Part shown: positions 13,123-25,106 of the stretch, piece by piece | Numbering within the stretch: position 1 is the stretch's first letter | Layout: every line of letters begins with the position of its first letter | From: Malaya genurostris | Lineage: Eukaryota > Arthropoda > Insecta > Diptera > Culicidae | DNA: 64,000 nt | Assembly (NCBI RefSeq): GCF_030247185.1 | Contig: NC_080572.1 | Location: 123,256,928-123,320,927 of the forward strand | Direction of reading: 5' to 3' | Made by a program: the position numbers and the translations under genes | The notes under the pieces: generated by a model | Told to the model about the DNA's origin: nothing | The model's input: only the letters and a program-made list of their open reading frames with translations | Databases searched by the model: none

Positions 13123-15180
13123 TAAAGAAGGTTAGAGAGGATCCAGAGCTAAGGGTCTTGGGTGAGAATGTTGTGAGAGCGAGACGTACTTAAAAAATGT
13201 CCTTTGAGTTAAAGGAGGATCATACGGTCGACAGCTCGACTATGCTGGAGCTTATGTGTAAATCGTTGGGCGAGGCTGAAGTGAAAGCTTTATGCCCGGA
13301 GACGGTGCTTGTGTGCAGGGACCTGGGTGAGATTACGACGGTGGATGAGCTGAGTCGTGCACGGAAGGTGCAGTGCAACCTGGGTGAGGCACCAATAACG
13401 ATCCGGCTAAGAAAGTCTTTCGGAGACACAGAGACAGCGATTATCCGTCTGCCAGTAATCGCTGCTAATAAGGCACTGCAGGTTGGCAAAGTGTCAGTTG
13501 GATGGTCAAAATGCCCTTTGGAAGCCGCTCCATCGAGGTGATTCCAATGGCCGAGCAGTGGAGGAGGTCTGCAGAGTCACTAGTGCAAGAGGATGTATCC
13601 TGCAGGAAGCTCAGGCGAAGTTAGAAGTACTATTGTGCAATGAAGGGTCGGTTAGCACATTTAGAAGAGATGGGAGGTAGTCCATCATCGACGTCACGTT
13701 CTGCAGTCCTTCACTGACGGCGAACATGATCTGGCGAGTTTGCGAGGAATACACCCATAGCGACCACCAGGCTATTAGGTACTGGATCGGCCAACGAGAC
13801 CGCGGTAACACGGAGAAGGATGACCAACGGACGAAAGCGGAAGACGAAAGGCTTCGAAAAGTATCTCTTCGTTGAGGCGCTACGACTGGACAGCGGATCA
13901 GAGAACGTTGGCGCGGCCCAACTAACAAGAAGGATGGTGACGGCTTGTGACGTCACAATATAGCGAAAATTAGAGCCAAGAAACAGACGATGTCCAGGTT
14001 ACTGGTGGAACGAGACGCTCAGCATGTTACGCGCTGCTTGTCTCAGAGCCAGAAGGCGTGTTCAGAGAGTAAGTACAAAGCTCAAGGGTCCGTGGGTACC
14101 AGCTGAAATATTTCCGAACAAGCTGAAAGTAATCGTGGGAAGTTTCTGTTCGATGCACGATCCAAAAGCATGGCCACCAACACCGTATGGCGATGAAGAA
14201 GATGGAGCAAATGCTGGGGATTGACAAGTATTCAATAATGAACTTGTGGGAACGATAAAGTGACTGTGGTGTCTTGACACTGTCGATGTACATATAAGAT
14301 GGTGTGGACTGTCTGTACATATACGATGGTGTCTTGACACTGCGGCTGCCCAGAAAAGTGAAAATTGTAGGGTATTTCGGATGACGTCCCCCTAACAGTG
14401 TGTCAGAGACGATGGGCATGGTCGAGAGCTGGATGAACAGAGTCAAGCATCGCTCATCGTAAAACGAAGTTGCTACTAGTCAGCAACTGCAAGGCTGTTT
14501 AGCGAAAGGAGATTGAAGTTTGAGAAGATATCATCAAAGCGTACTCTGAAGGTTAAATTTTAATAGCCACGTCGACTATGCTTATGAAACTTCGGCGATG
14601 GCAGTGAACACATTAGCTAGGATCATGCCATACGTCGGCGGCCCAAGAAGTAGCACGAGACACCTGCTTGTAAATGTCTCCTCATCGATACTGCGGTATG
14701 GGGTCCCTGTGTGGAGTAGGGCGCTGGAAACGAAGCGGAACCGTGAAAAGCTGAACAGTGCGTTCCGATTGATCGCCATATAAGTCGCGAGTGCATGCAG
14801 GATAATATCGTCGGAGGCAGTATGCGTTATCGCCGGGAAGGTCGCCATCTGCATCACCCTGGCAGAGGATATCGAGTTCAACCTGCGGAGAGACATTATA
14901 CAAAACATGAAGACTGTGAGAATCGGTTCTTTGACAAGGTGGCAGCAGGAATGAGATGAGAAAGGAACGGAAGGTGGACGCATATGCTTATCCCAAACTT
15001 AGCAACGTGGATATATAGAAAGCATGTAGAAGGTAACGTTTATCCTGTTTGGTCTCGGATGTTTGAAGAGGTATTTACATCGGTTCAGGCACGCAAGTTG
15101 TGATTGGAGTATGAAAACGTCAGGACACCGGAGCACGTGGTATTCGAATGACCTAAATTTGGGACAGTGTGTAGATAAAT
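13123..15180 (+). pseudogene. Gutted R1-clade LINE relic (ORF1 and ORF2 fragments fused by deletion)
   Basis: This relic is homologous to the R1-clade element at 53-57.8 kb. 13123-13540 matches the ORF1 segment before the zinc knuckles (LGEITT, IIRLPVIAANKALQVGK). All three knuckles and the first half of the endonuclease are then missing. Reading resumes at about 13541 in the endonuclease (a changed GDFNAWAVEWG block, then SIIDVTFCSP and EYTHSDHQAI near 13682-13775). 13990-14224 matches the pre-RT linker (KLKGP, WPPTPYG). RT motifs up to motif B are deleted. A degraded motif C lies near 14370-14385, and 14598-15150 matches the thumb and C-terminal part. Frameshifts and stops are frequent. It is clearly dead and older than its 53-kb relative. 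Confidence 0.85.
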
Positions 15181-15320
15181 ATATAGCTTGGACCTCGGAG
15201 ATATGTTCTAAAGTTTGGATTAATTCTATACCTATTTTTGAATATATTTATATAAAGGCAAAAACGTTGATTAGGCTAAGCTTCATCTGAAGCTGTCAGA
15301 AAGAGCAATCGCACAGGCCA

Positions 15321-16440
15321 CCCAAGTAACAACTTGTTACGTTAGCTTATTCGTGACTGGTTTGCAACCAGAAATTTAAGTGATTGCTACTAACATCTAA
15401 CCACTTGCGCGACTCAAAAAGCGCAGTTTCTACTAGTTGCTAAGTCGGCTAAAAATAAGTTGTCGTTACGTTGTTATGCCGTACTGAAATAATTTTCCAT
15501 AACTTGAATATAACTTGTTCTCAAGTAAACTAGTTAAAACTTAATCACCATTGACATTATAAACATTGAGTGAATCCAGAATACCTTTCGTTTAGCAATA
15601 AAAAGGCAAAAGAGTACTTGAAATCACAATCTTGACACAAGGTAGAAATTTCACAACGATTTTTAAACTGTCGAGCGGAATTCAATTTCAATTACCTGCT
15701 TTTTTATGCGCTTTCAATCAAAATCTGTTTTTGAAGATATGAAGAAAGAACAACGAAATAGCCTTATGTTCAGAGTGCTCAAAATTAATCCAAGTAGAGT
15801 GATTTCTCACTAATAAATTCATATATCATGAGAATTATAATATCACAATCGATATTCTGACTGTTCTGTCTTTTATTATTTTCTCCAAAAAGTAGTTTTG
15901 GAAAAAGTAATACTCTGGTTTTATTTATGTTTCATACACTTCTTGCGAATCCATATTGTGATCGCCATATTCTAGCCAACAAAAGTTTTCTAGGCTGCAT
16001 TTTCGTTATCATTACGTTGGGAAAACCTACCGACAGCTATCTGAACCAATTGTATGTTATAGTCTTGTAATATCTATGTTACTGTATAACATAAAAAAAC
16101 ATATTCGTGCTCTTGTTGCAACATAGTTGGGCTAGTGGTATCAGAACTGGTTACGAGTTGCTATTACTAAAGTTAAATAAACCTATTTTCAACTAGTAGC
16201 TAGAAGCATAGATGTGATTAAAGACAAGTTTGGATTAAATAACAATAGCTTATTAATATTAAATAAATCAATATGACAAAAAGATGTGGTGATTGGAAAC
16301 CTAAACAACTATTTCGTAACTAGTTATTTTATGATGGAACATTGTTTCAACCAGTAGAACATAAAAAACATATTCGTGCTCTTGTTGCAATATAGTTTGG
16401 ACTTAGTCGTATCAGAACTGGTTGAGGATTGCTACTTGGG
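15321..16440. mobile_element. Non-autonomous element with CCCAAGTA terminal inverted repeats
   Basis: The ends are CCCAAGTAACAAC (15321 onward) and the complement of CCCAAGTAGCAAT (ending at 16440), giving an imperfect inverted repeat of about 13 bp around 1120 bp of non-coding sequence. Inside, a segment of about 75 bp beginning near 16089 (catattcgtgctcttgttgc) is repeated near 16360-16440, just before the right end. It starts about 140 bp after the R1-like relic. I see no clear target duplication, and the family is unknown to me. Confidence 0.6.
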
Positions 16441-17949
16441 CATGGCTTTCAAACACCCTGGGCCGATTTGACTTCAAATGCACATTAATTTTCGGCTAAT
16501 CCATGTTATAGATAACTCGTGGAATCTCGAAACTCCTTCGCTTTGTGAAAGGCCCAAAAATATTTTCTAAATGTATCTGAGTAACAGTTCTACAGTTACG
16601 GGTTTCGAGATGAAACTACTGATTTTGTTATTGAAAACAATAATTTATCCGCCACCCTAATGCTTGCAGAGTCTACTTTTGTTTATATCGCCGAACTAGC
16701 AGGAGTTAATTATTGCCTGGGTGTCATTGAATCATAGCACCCTAAGCATAATTTCTTTTTCACTGATAGCCCCCTTAGTTTTTTATCACTCATGCGTTTC
16801 TTTTCATGAGTATCTTAATTATTTTCAACATCATCGACTAACTTATTCAAAACTCAAAGAAGAGCACATGTTTCTAGATGAAATAATTACGCATCGTTGA
16901 TAACAGTTTCTCAACACAAGTGAAAAACACAATAAGAGATGTCGCTAATATAAGACCTAATTCAATCGATCCTTATCCGTGTATCATAGGGAAAGGGAGG
17001 ATAAAACCATGGTGGTTGGAGTGTCCGACATGACTCTTGAAGCGATAATTTCAATAGCAAAAATAGTTGTATTCACCGAACGCGACATATTTATTCATAA
17101 GCATTGGTTATCTCACTGCTAGTCATAATCACATGTGTTCGTGCTTGCGCCTAATTTATTGTTTACTCGCATCAAGTCAGCACCAGAAGCCTTGTCTGCC
17201 TTTTTAATACCGGATGTCAGTGAGTTGATGTTTCGATGAACCTGAAGGTGTTGAATGGAGAGATGACGAATGGTGGTGTGAGTAAAGTGATGCTCGATGC
17301 GTACCGATACAGTGCTAGGAGCAAGGATGAGTTCCTGAAAATAAATTATATTAGTGTACACATGTGCAGCCGTTAAGTCGCAACTTTGTAGACCTTCGCT
17401 TCACCAGGGTTTCGGTATTGACACAAATTTTACGATACGGACGGTACAGTGTACTATTCGGCGACTCCAAACATCTTATTATTCTGATTTAAATTCCGAA
17501 ATCCAATACGTGGTGGCAACTGTTCAAAACCGAATTCCGATCCTGATAGAAGTTTTCGGGTGGCCAATCTTATCCTGTTATGTTCGTTTGAAAGCATCAA
17601 ACTGATAATTATATAGCTTCGTGAAGCGTGCTCAGTAATTTAGTTATCTGGACAAATCTTCGTGTATTTGCAGCAAACTTTTGTTACTACCACCCCGGTG
17701 GCATGATTATCATCTGCATACATTTGGTTTAAAATCAATTTTTTTGGTCCAATGGTTCGATGCTGTCTTTAAGCTAAGTATGTTTACGCTTCGGTTCTAA
17801 ATGGAACGCGACGCTGGTAATTAATGCACAATATTAAACAGAAATATATTTCAGCATGTACCTATATTACCATTCCTTGTTCGCGTCAGAACGTAGATTA
17901 ACATATTGTTGACAACAATGCTTCAACACGCCAACATACATAACAATTA
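16441..17949. other. No recognised feature
   Basis: Two overlapping open frames of about 80 codons (17119-17361 minus, 17354-17605 plus) carry no motif I recognise. The rest is low-information AT-rich sequence. Confidence 0.35.
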
Positions 17950-18490
17950 CACGCAGAGAAATAGAGCATGTTTAAAATAACAAAACAGTTAGTAGGTTAC
18001 GTCACTTATACCATCATATCTCCGGAACCAGAAGTCACAGCTATTTGGTCTTTGAACTTGATCAATGACCCAGTTGTAGCTTTCAAACGAGCCTAAATTT
18101 GTTGAAATTGATTCAGCGTTAAGTATGTTAAAATCGGTTTAGTCATCTCTGAGAAAATTGAGCGATAAAATATCTTCGAAAAGTGCACACACAGAAACAT
18201 TTTCCGATCTCGTCGAGCTAAGTCGATTGGTATATAACACTACAGGTCTCCGAGGCTCCGTTCGAAAGTCGGGTTTTTAAGCAGTTCTAATATTTTTCTA
18301 TAGAGGAAGGCAACAACATAAATGTATGATTTTAACGAAGAAAAGCGTTAGTTGAAATAACTGAATTTAAGTTCATTTATTTCAATTAAAATGTTTGTGA
18401 ATGTAAAGGTCTGCAATTATTTACTTTGTACTGTGAAATTGTTCATCACGAAAGTGACAGGATTCACCATTTCAAAAAATTCTCTGCGTG
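17950..18490. mobile_element. MITE with CACGCAGAGAA ends, interrupted by a superfamily copy
   Basis: CACGCAGAGAA at 17950-17960 and its complement at 18480-18490 are perfect 11-bp inverted repeats. The sequence just inside both ends is AT-rich and of the type common in mosquito MITEs. The middle (about 17985-18325) is a minus-strand superfamily repeat that does not belong to the MITE. The original MITE would be only about 200 bp. Confidence 0.7.
17985..18325 (-). repeat. Superfamily repeat copy nested in a MITE
   Basis: The order here is the same as in the 50-64 kb array: ggttacgtcacttataccat, tctccggaaccagaagtcac, two unit-start phrases, atatcttcgaaaagtgcaca, then tggtatataacactacaggt and ctccgaggctccgttcgaaa. 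The CA tract has collapsed to a few repeats near 18184. Only about one and a half units remain. It is the closest short relative of the array module in this window. Confidence 0.8.
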
Positions 18491-18889
18491 AATCCCAAAT
18501 TTGGTTTTTATACAATTTTATTCTCTGTGTGTAGTTGGCCAGTACCAATTCATACAATTTGTCGGAGTAGTTCAAATTTTAAACCTCTTCATCTGCATTT
18601 GAATAATGGTGAACGCAAATTTACCTCTAAAGCGATAGTGCACACATGCTTGAATTAAAATGTTTCTATAATGGTGTCGCTCAGCGGTCAAAGTTTGATC
18701 TTTTTCAAATTTTGAGAAATAGCCACAAGGTGGAGGAAGGGAGAGGTTTTTATGCTAGATGTTTTAGGAATGGAAATTTTTTAAATTGAGATGATGCAAA
18801 ACTATAAAAGCGCTCTAAGCGTAATTTAGATCTTTAATGAATAATTTATACAAGAATTGTTCCCAATATTCCCAGCTTCACAGTTCCTC

Positions 18890-19495
18890 TAATATACGAA
18901 AACCACTTAATTTTCTTACCGTTCAATTTTCTCAGAGATGGTTGAAGCGATTTCAACAAACTTAGGCTCGTTTTAAAGCTACTATTACTTCATTGAATTG
19001 GTTTGGAGTTTAAATGGCTGTCATGGTTTCAGTGTTATGTTGTTATAAGTGATGTAAACGTCATCACTCGTTACCGTTCAATTTTCTCGGATATTGATTA
19101 ACCAATATCAATAATTTTAGACTCGCTCGAAATTAAAATTGAGTTGTGGGTCGATTTCGAAGATCATATAGCTGGAATGTCAAGTTAATCGTACAAGTAT
19201 TCGTAATCGTCAACTTTTTTTTATTTTTATATCCACATCATTATTACAGATAATGACATATGTTCACGTTTAAATGTATTATTGCTGATACGCTTAGTTT
19301 GAGATTTTTTTTCGAATATGTGACATAAAATCATGCTTTTAAGAACTACCCGAATCAAACTGAAAAAATTGTTGCCACAAATGAGCCAAAATAAGTGTGA
19401 GTAACTATTTTATTTAAAAGGCAAACATATTTTAATGAGATTGTTTCGATGGAAGAGAAAGGCATTATCACACCACAAGGTGAATTAAGAATAGT
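18890..19495 (+). repeat. Superfamily repeat, two units plus terminal motif
   Basis: Unit-start phrases lie near 18930 (tctcagagatggttgaagcg) and 19082 (ttctcggatattgattaacc). The terminal motif gagaaaggcattatcacacc followed by acaaggtgaatt lies at about 19453-19485. The head is missing. This copy shows the tail motif in its most readable form on the plus strand. Confidence 0.65.
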
Positions 19496-19660
19496 TTTTC
19501 ATTTACATTCAGTCAATTACTGGAATATTGGAAAAAAATACCAAATAGATACACGAAAGCTAATGTTTCGATGCTTAGTAATTAATAAAGTCAACTAGTT
19601 TTCCTGGAAACTTCAGTCGGAGGTTTATGAAGTAATCTGAAAAATTCTAACATTATAGTA

Positions 19661-19873
19661 CACCCAAACCTCCATTTACGAACCTTATATATGTATGTAT
19701 GTATGCTTACACACTCACTCATTTGCGTATATGTGTATATATTTATACATATAAATCCTCGCTTTTACTTCACCAATATTTATATGTATTAAGAAATATA
19801 AATATTTTCACACATGCGTACGTATATTAATACATATATACATATATAAGTTACGTAAATGGAGGTTTGGGTG
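19661..19873. mobile_element. MITE with CACCCAAACCTCCATTTACG terminal inverted repeats
   Basis: The first 20 bp (19661-19680) and the complement of the last 20 bp (ending at 19873) match exactly, and similarity continues through tatatatgtat inside. Both ends are flanked by TA (19659-19660 and 19874-19875), pointing to Tc1/mariner-type transposase. The interior of about 170 bp is TATG/TATA-rich and non-coding. Confidence 0.85.
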
Positions 19874-19875
19874 TA

Positions 19876-20900
19876 TTCGTTCTGAATTAAACATGGGGAA
19901 ACGAATTTATGCATTTTTTTAAATAGGAAAAATTTCAGATGTGCAATTTTAGGGCAATAGAACAGGCGTGAACTTTCCTTTTTGCTTTATTTTGACTCAA
20001 TTCCAATACTATATTGAGAAATTTGTACGATTCAGCGAAATGATTTTCGTTGAAATACAATCTGTCACATGGTTATCGAGATGACGCTGTGAGAAAAAAT
20101 TATGGGTTAGGTACTACTTCAGGCGCTATCCGAACCTTTTAATTCGGAGCGTAGTCAGGAATGTCAATTCTTTCGTCTGGTTACATCAGCGGGCTGGACT
20201 TCACGCCTTTAAGGTCAAAAAGGCACCTAGAGTTTTTCGTCGGTGAATCCCACCTGATCGTTCCGAAGAAGTTCAGGAGGAAGAAGGTCGACAAATTTGC
20301 CAAGAAGGGTGTGAATTGTTCAATATGTTAGTAACTTTATGTATGTTTATTTGCCCGCTCCAAACATGTACATGAATAGAGAAGTAATTTTTTTATCTGT
20401 GTAGCTTCTAAGGTGCGGGTATTTAGCTTAGAACCTACATAGATAATATATAACTATTTATTTCCTGAATGTTTAAAAAAACATTCCGACCTCAAATAAA
20501 TGTTTCTTGTTTCATTTTCACCTGTTGCATTTTCTTCGATGTCAGTCAATATCACCAATGTCTACGAAATTCCGAGCGTTGTATAAAGACGGATTTACTA
20601 GTGCCCGCATAACTGTAGATCTTTTATCCGCGATTTGACAGACACTACAGAATAGTCGCGTACACAACATAATCATGCATTACATTTGTACTGACTTCCA
20701 ATCAGTATACGATACATTCTAATAAGCAACTAGTGCAGACTATGTACGAATACTGAGATAATTTTGAAAAAAATTGAATGAATGGTGAACAACAAATATA
20801 GTTCTTTAAATTATTGAATAAAAAAAATATAGTTCTTTGATTATAATGCTTGCTGTTTATCTGATCGTTTTCATTTGTATACACAAAAACCTTAATTTAC
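19876..20900. other. No recognised feature
   Basis: A slightly GC-richer patch at 20130-20320 reads open in part, but I recognise no product. A sequence ending tttttatctgtgta near 20404 resembles the end of the CACAGA-type MITE seen at 27.7 and 36.4 kb, without a partner end nearby. Confidence 0.35.
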
Positions 20901-20903
20901 GTG

Positions 20904-21730
20904 ATCTATCTCGGGCAAAACTGGGATCCTACATAAATCTTGTGTCACGATAATGGACGACCACTCGACATGCTTAATGTTCTGATAATTTCAGCAACAA
21001 ACATAGCCAAATACTTTGGATATAAATGTCGAACGTGTTGTGATTAGACATCCTACGAACAAAATCACAACCAACATCCATTCTTCGAAACCTTTTCCAT
21101 ATTGGAACCAACCACTGAATCAGTTTTGTTCTTTCTCGTACGTACGACGCTTTGAAAAATTACCTAGAACCCGAAATGGATCTGGTTTTCCCACCGTATT
21201 CTGTCATTCGTTGCGATTATGTTTTTTTTAACTTTTTACGTGTGTAGTCCGTCACTTTTTTCGCTTCTTGCACGAAAGTATTACTAAACTGCAGTTTTTT
21301 GCCACATCTCTTACAGAACTATTTGAAACATTCCGTTTCGCTTTCATTTGCCGGACCAAAACGTCTGTTGATCTATCTCGGGCCTAAAGTGGGATTCTAC
21401 ATAAATCTGGTGTCACGGTAATAGATGACCACTTGACATGTTGTCCTGATAATTGCATTAACAAGCACAGCCAAATACGTCGGGTGTGAATGTCGAACGT
21501 GTTAGGATTAGACATCACACGAACACAATCACAGCTTTCGTCCATTATTTGTGATATTGGAATCAGGCACTGATTCGATTTCCCATTTATTTTCAACAAA
21601 TCGCTCAACTGTCTCCAAACAGTTTTGTTCATTCTCAGACTCAGTTTCGAACGATAAGGGAAATCTTATTCCTGACAATATGAGTATTGATAAATTACCT
21701 CGCTCCCGAGATGGATCCGGTAGATGTCTG
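20904..21730. repeat. Tandem duplication of about 465 bp, unknown content
   Basis: The segment beginning gatctatctcgggcaaaact near 20902 recurs beginning near 21370 (gatctatctcgggcctaaag). Collinear matches include cctacataaatcttgtgtca, atgtcgaacgtgttgtgatt and, near the ends, aaattacct...cgagatggatc. The copies differ by many substitutions and small indels, so the duplication is not recent. The minus strand of the second copy has an 82-codon open frame (21384-21632) without a motif I recognise. It could be an old transposon fragment or a duplicated host segment. Confidence 0.6.
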
Positions 21731-22319
21731 CAAAAAAAAATTAAGTGAACACTTTAATTAACATACACTTTTTATTTTTAGAAAAAGGATATTGGGCACT
21801 TTTGCTTAATATTACTAATTTAGCGCTTTCAATTATTTCCATTCGAATATTTCATTGTTAATTCAACAAGACAAAATAAAATAAAAGCATGTTTATCTTA
21901 TATGTTTGTCGTCATACCGATAAACTTTTGAATTGTTTATTTAAACACAAATGCTGACTTGCTGGTGGTCGGCATTTCCCTTGTATAACACATTAAGCTT
22001 AAAAAAGCGTTGAAAAAGAGATATGAATGGCATTCATTATGTTTCTGCGGATAGTTTCTCAGCATAGACATCGTTTGACATCCGGCGACAAGATTTACTG
22101 GGTTTCTGCTTCCAAGCCCTAAAAGGCTGAATTCTACTTTACTAATTAAAAATACCAATGTAGCAACAATAACTTGTTAAAATTGGCGTGTTTCATAATT
22201 GCTACAGAAGGTTATTTTTTGTTGAATATGTAAAACGATTGATTTGACGCGCTCTTGTTATATATGTTATTACATTTAACTGATATTACTTCATTTGGCT
22301 CAAGATCAGGAGAACGCCT

Positions 22320-22460
22320 GGGTTATAATGGGTTAATCACACTTCACCATGTAACTCTGGAACCAGTAGTCGGATCCAGATGAAATTCAACTGCAATCTT
22401 TGAGACCATAAGACCTTTCATTTAAGCCTAAGTTTTCAAATGATCAGTGTTTCTTTCGAG
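22320..22460 (-). repeat. Superfamily repeat, left part of a copy split by a mariner relic
   Basis: Minus-strand unit sequence: taactctggaaccagtagtc, then cataagacctttcatttaag and gtttt. The copy resumes at about 23320 on the other side of the mariner relic with another minus-strand unit. Confidence 0.55.
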
Positions 22461-23290
22461 CCAATGTTTTATGTGACACAAACGTTTCTTGGAGACAGAC
22501 GTGAAGGAAATCCAATTTCAGCTGTGATTATGTTGCGAATGATCGTAATGCTTCTTCAAAAATGATGGAAAGACTTTGAATATAGGCAAAGAAACGATTC
22601 GTCTCATTCTTCACGAGGATTTTAGCAAAACCAAGGTCTGTGCAAAGTTAGTCCCGCACACACTGACGGAGGAGCAGAAATCTTTTCGTGTCAATCATTC
22701 CAGTGAAGTTGTTGCAGCCGCCAGAAATGATCCAAACTTCCTGTAATCAAATGTTACTAAGCGAACTAAGCACCAAAGTTCGGAATTGAAGTCAAGTGGA
22801 AGTCTCCTTCAAGAATCAAAACTATGCTTATCCCTTTTTTTCGATAGCAAAGGACACTTAGAGTTCCTTCCAATTGGTCAAATGGTCACTGGCGCATTGT
22901 ATATCGAATTGGTAAAGCATTCGATGACCTGAGTCCACCGTACTCGACCCGGATATCGCGATCCAGAGAAATGGTGCTTGTTGCATGACAATGCACCGAG
23001 TCACAAATCAATAACTGTTCGTCATTGGACCACAAGCCGTACTCCCCTAGTTTGGATGACTTCTTCTAGTTTCCAAAGTTGAATTTGAAAGAATGTTTTT
23101 TTGAAGAAATTGAGACCTTCAAAACGTCTTCGATGCGAGCATGGGAGGCTATTCCACAAAAAGATCAAGCTGAAGCACCCATTTGAATCACTATTGAATC
23201 GCTGTAAGAAATGTATTAAATCGAAGAGAGGATACTTCAAAAAATAAATTTGAAAAACTTAAAAAAATCTTGCTTATTTTGCGATTTATG
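22440..23290 (+). pseudogene. Decayed mariner-family transposase
   Basis: A mariner transposase cuts and pastes its element at TA sites using a DDD catalytic triad. Read across frames, the relic shows KETIRLILHEDF then KLVPHTLTEEQK near 22589-22680 (the family's WVPHxL motif with W lost). The second catalytic aspartate lies in HDNAPSHKSITVRHW near 22988-23030. The third-aspartate block has decayed to YSPSLDDFF near 23039-23066, and FPKLNLKECFFEEIETF follows near 23071-23121. Many stops and frameshifts and a missing first aspartate region make it non-functional. It is flanked by two parts of one superfamily repeat, so it inserted into that copy. Confidence 0.8.
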
Positions 23291-23319
23291 GAATCAGTCT
23301 CGAAACCTAATGGACGCAC

Positions 23320-23580
23320 TGTGTAATTCCAGAACCGGAAATCGGATTCGGATAAAATTCAATAGCGCTCTCTGAAAAAATACTTTTCATATGAATCTAA
23401 GTTTTCGATAATCGGTTCAGCTATCGCCGAGAAAATCAAGTGCACATTTTCTCCACATACACATTCAGATATTTTGTGATTTCGACGTACTGATTTGAAT
23501 TGCATATGACACTTGATCTCTCGGACTTCGATTCAGAAGTCAGTTTACACCGTGTTTTCAGTCGATTTACCGAGTACTGC
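23320..23580 (-). repeat. Superfamily repeat, right part with head
   Basis: Minus-strand order continues with tctgaaaaaatacttttcat, cggttcagctatcgccgaga, a short CA-rich remnant near 23450-23462, then the head phrases gtactgatttgaattgcata and cacttgatctctcggacttc. The hairpin end is lost. Together with 22320-22460 it forms one interrupted copy. Confidence 0.55.
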
Positions 23581-23583
23581 ACC

Positions 23584-25100
23584 TACGCAAATAAAAATAT
23601 TTTGTGAATTTATATTGTTTTATATCGATTATTAAGCCATGGCTTTAATTGCGAATAGTCGTTTGCCGGGGTGTATTAAAATCGTTTTTCATGTACATAT
23701 TTTTAACAGCAAACAATTACTAAATTGTTATTATTTATTAGTTGCAGCTCATTGAACGAACGATTAAAAGATTATGTCCGCATCGTAGTCAAGACACTGT
23801 TGAAAACTAGTTTATACTCCCAGCCGGTGAGTCTTTATGTAGAGGAATTCATGAAGCAGGTGCTGCGATCAGTACCGTAAAAGTTCATTTAAGTTCATTC
23901 AATTGAAATCGACTATATACAGCCGATCAGTCGACTCATACTCAATACATACACCGTTCACTGACATACTGAATGTACAACACTCAGTTCTTCATCCGTT
24001 GCAACGTCAATTTAAACTCATTTAAACCAACCTCAGTTTCTCCCTAGAAATAAAAAACATCTCTTTCAATTGACTGAGAGAGCGCTTATCGAGTGAGCTC
24101 CTGGTGAATATTCAGCTGGTTCAAGATAATAAATGAACGGTAAACACGGTCAAGCACAGAATGTACTTAAATTTATTGCTTTCTCTTCCAATATTCGAAA
24201 ATTATTCATTCACACTTACTGGCGATAACTGTGAACTCAAATGGAAACGATCACCTTTTATTTATTGTACCGGTCGGAATAATTTTCTGTCATCGAGCTG
24301 ATGTTCATACCTGTTCATTCGAGCTTGTTCACTGTCGGCGGCTGAGACCGAGAAACAGATGGGTTCATTTGCTCTTGAAACGGAGCAAGTGAAACTTCAA
24401 ATGACTAGGTATGGTTATTCAATTGAAGATGAATCCTGTGGATCTCATTTGATTATGACCACAAAAGTGAAATGAATGATTTGGAATACACTGATAGTAA
24501 AAGGCCAGATATTTCATTTTCATCAAAATAATTTCATTCGAAAATGAAATTTTACCGCCCTGGCTGCTGCGAAAAAGCTTTTACGTGAGCGGTCTTTTTC
24601 TATGATGGAGCTATGATGATTTCTATGATGGAGCCGTTCTCTACATTTTCGAATATGTCTCATATGTACCTTGCTGGTATGTACCAATATGCTCCGGTTT
24701 TGAAGTCAACTTTTTCTTTGATTTCACACACATATACAAGAAATCGATAATTTGTATTGCTTCCCAAGGAAAGTTTTACACAACAAAATGTTATTGATTT
24801 CAACATAAGCTAATAAAATAAATTTAATGATATGAAAATGGAACCACATTCCTAGTAGCTGCTCGTGGAACAAATCCATTTGATGTTTGATGTCTTTGCA
24901 TATTAGTAGGACTTTTACTCGACTGTAAACTTTTTCTCTACTGCCGTTTTCGCTTGAGAAAACTGAAACTGACTCAGTGTAGTTTCGTCAAACAAACACT
25001 TTTCACGAAACTGTGTGAGGTTCGCACTTAGCAACGGTGGTGTGAGCAAACCCCCGATATAAGAATCAGGTTCGAAACTGACGCGATTTTTAGCCTAGTT
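23584..25100. other. No gene; minor repeat fragments only
   Basis: 23588-23616 contains a minus-strand match to the end of the CACAGA-type MITE (caaataaaaatattttgtga). 23880-24480 is rich in ttcatt/ttcaatt wording. Nothing is coding that I can recognise. Confidence 0.35.
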
Positions 25101-25106
25101 TAATGT

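Noticed and set aside
13611..14446. Minus-strand frames of 105, 81, 139 and 92 codons
   Set aside because: They are shadows of the GC-richer R1-like relic on the plus strand, whose homology is collinear with the 53-kb element.
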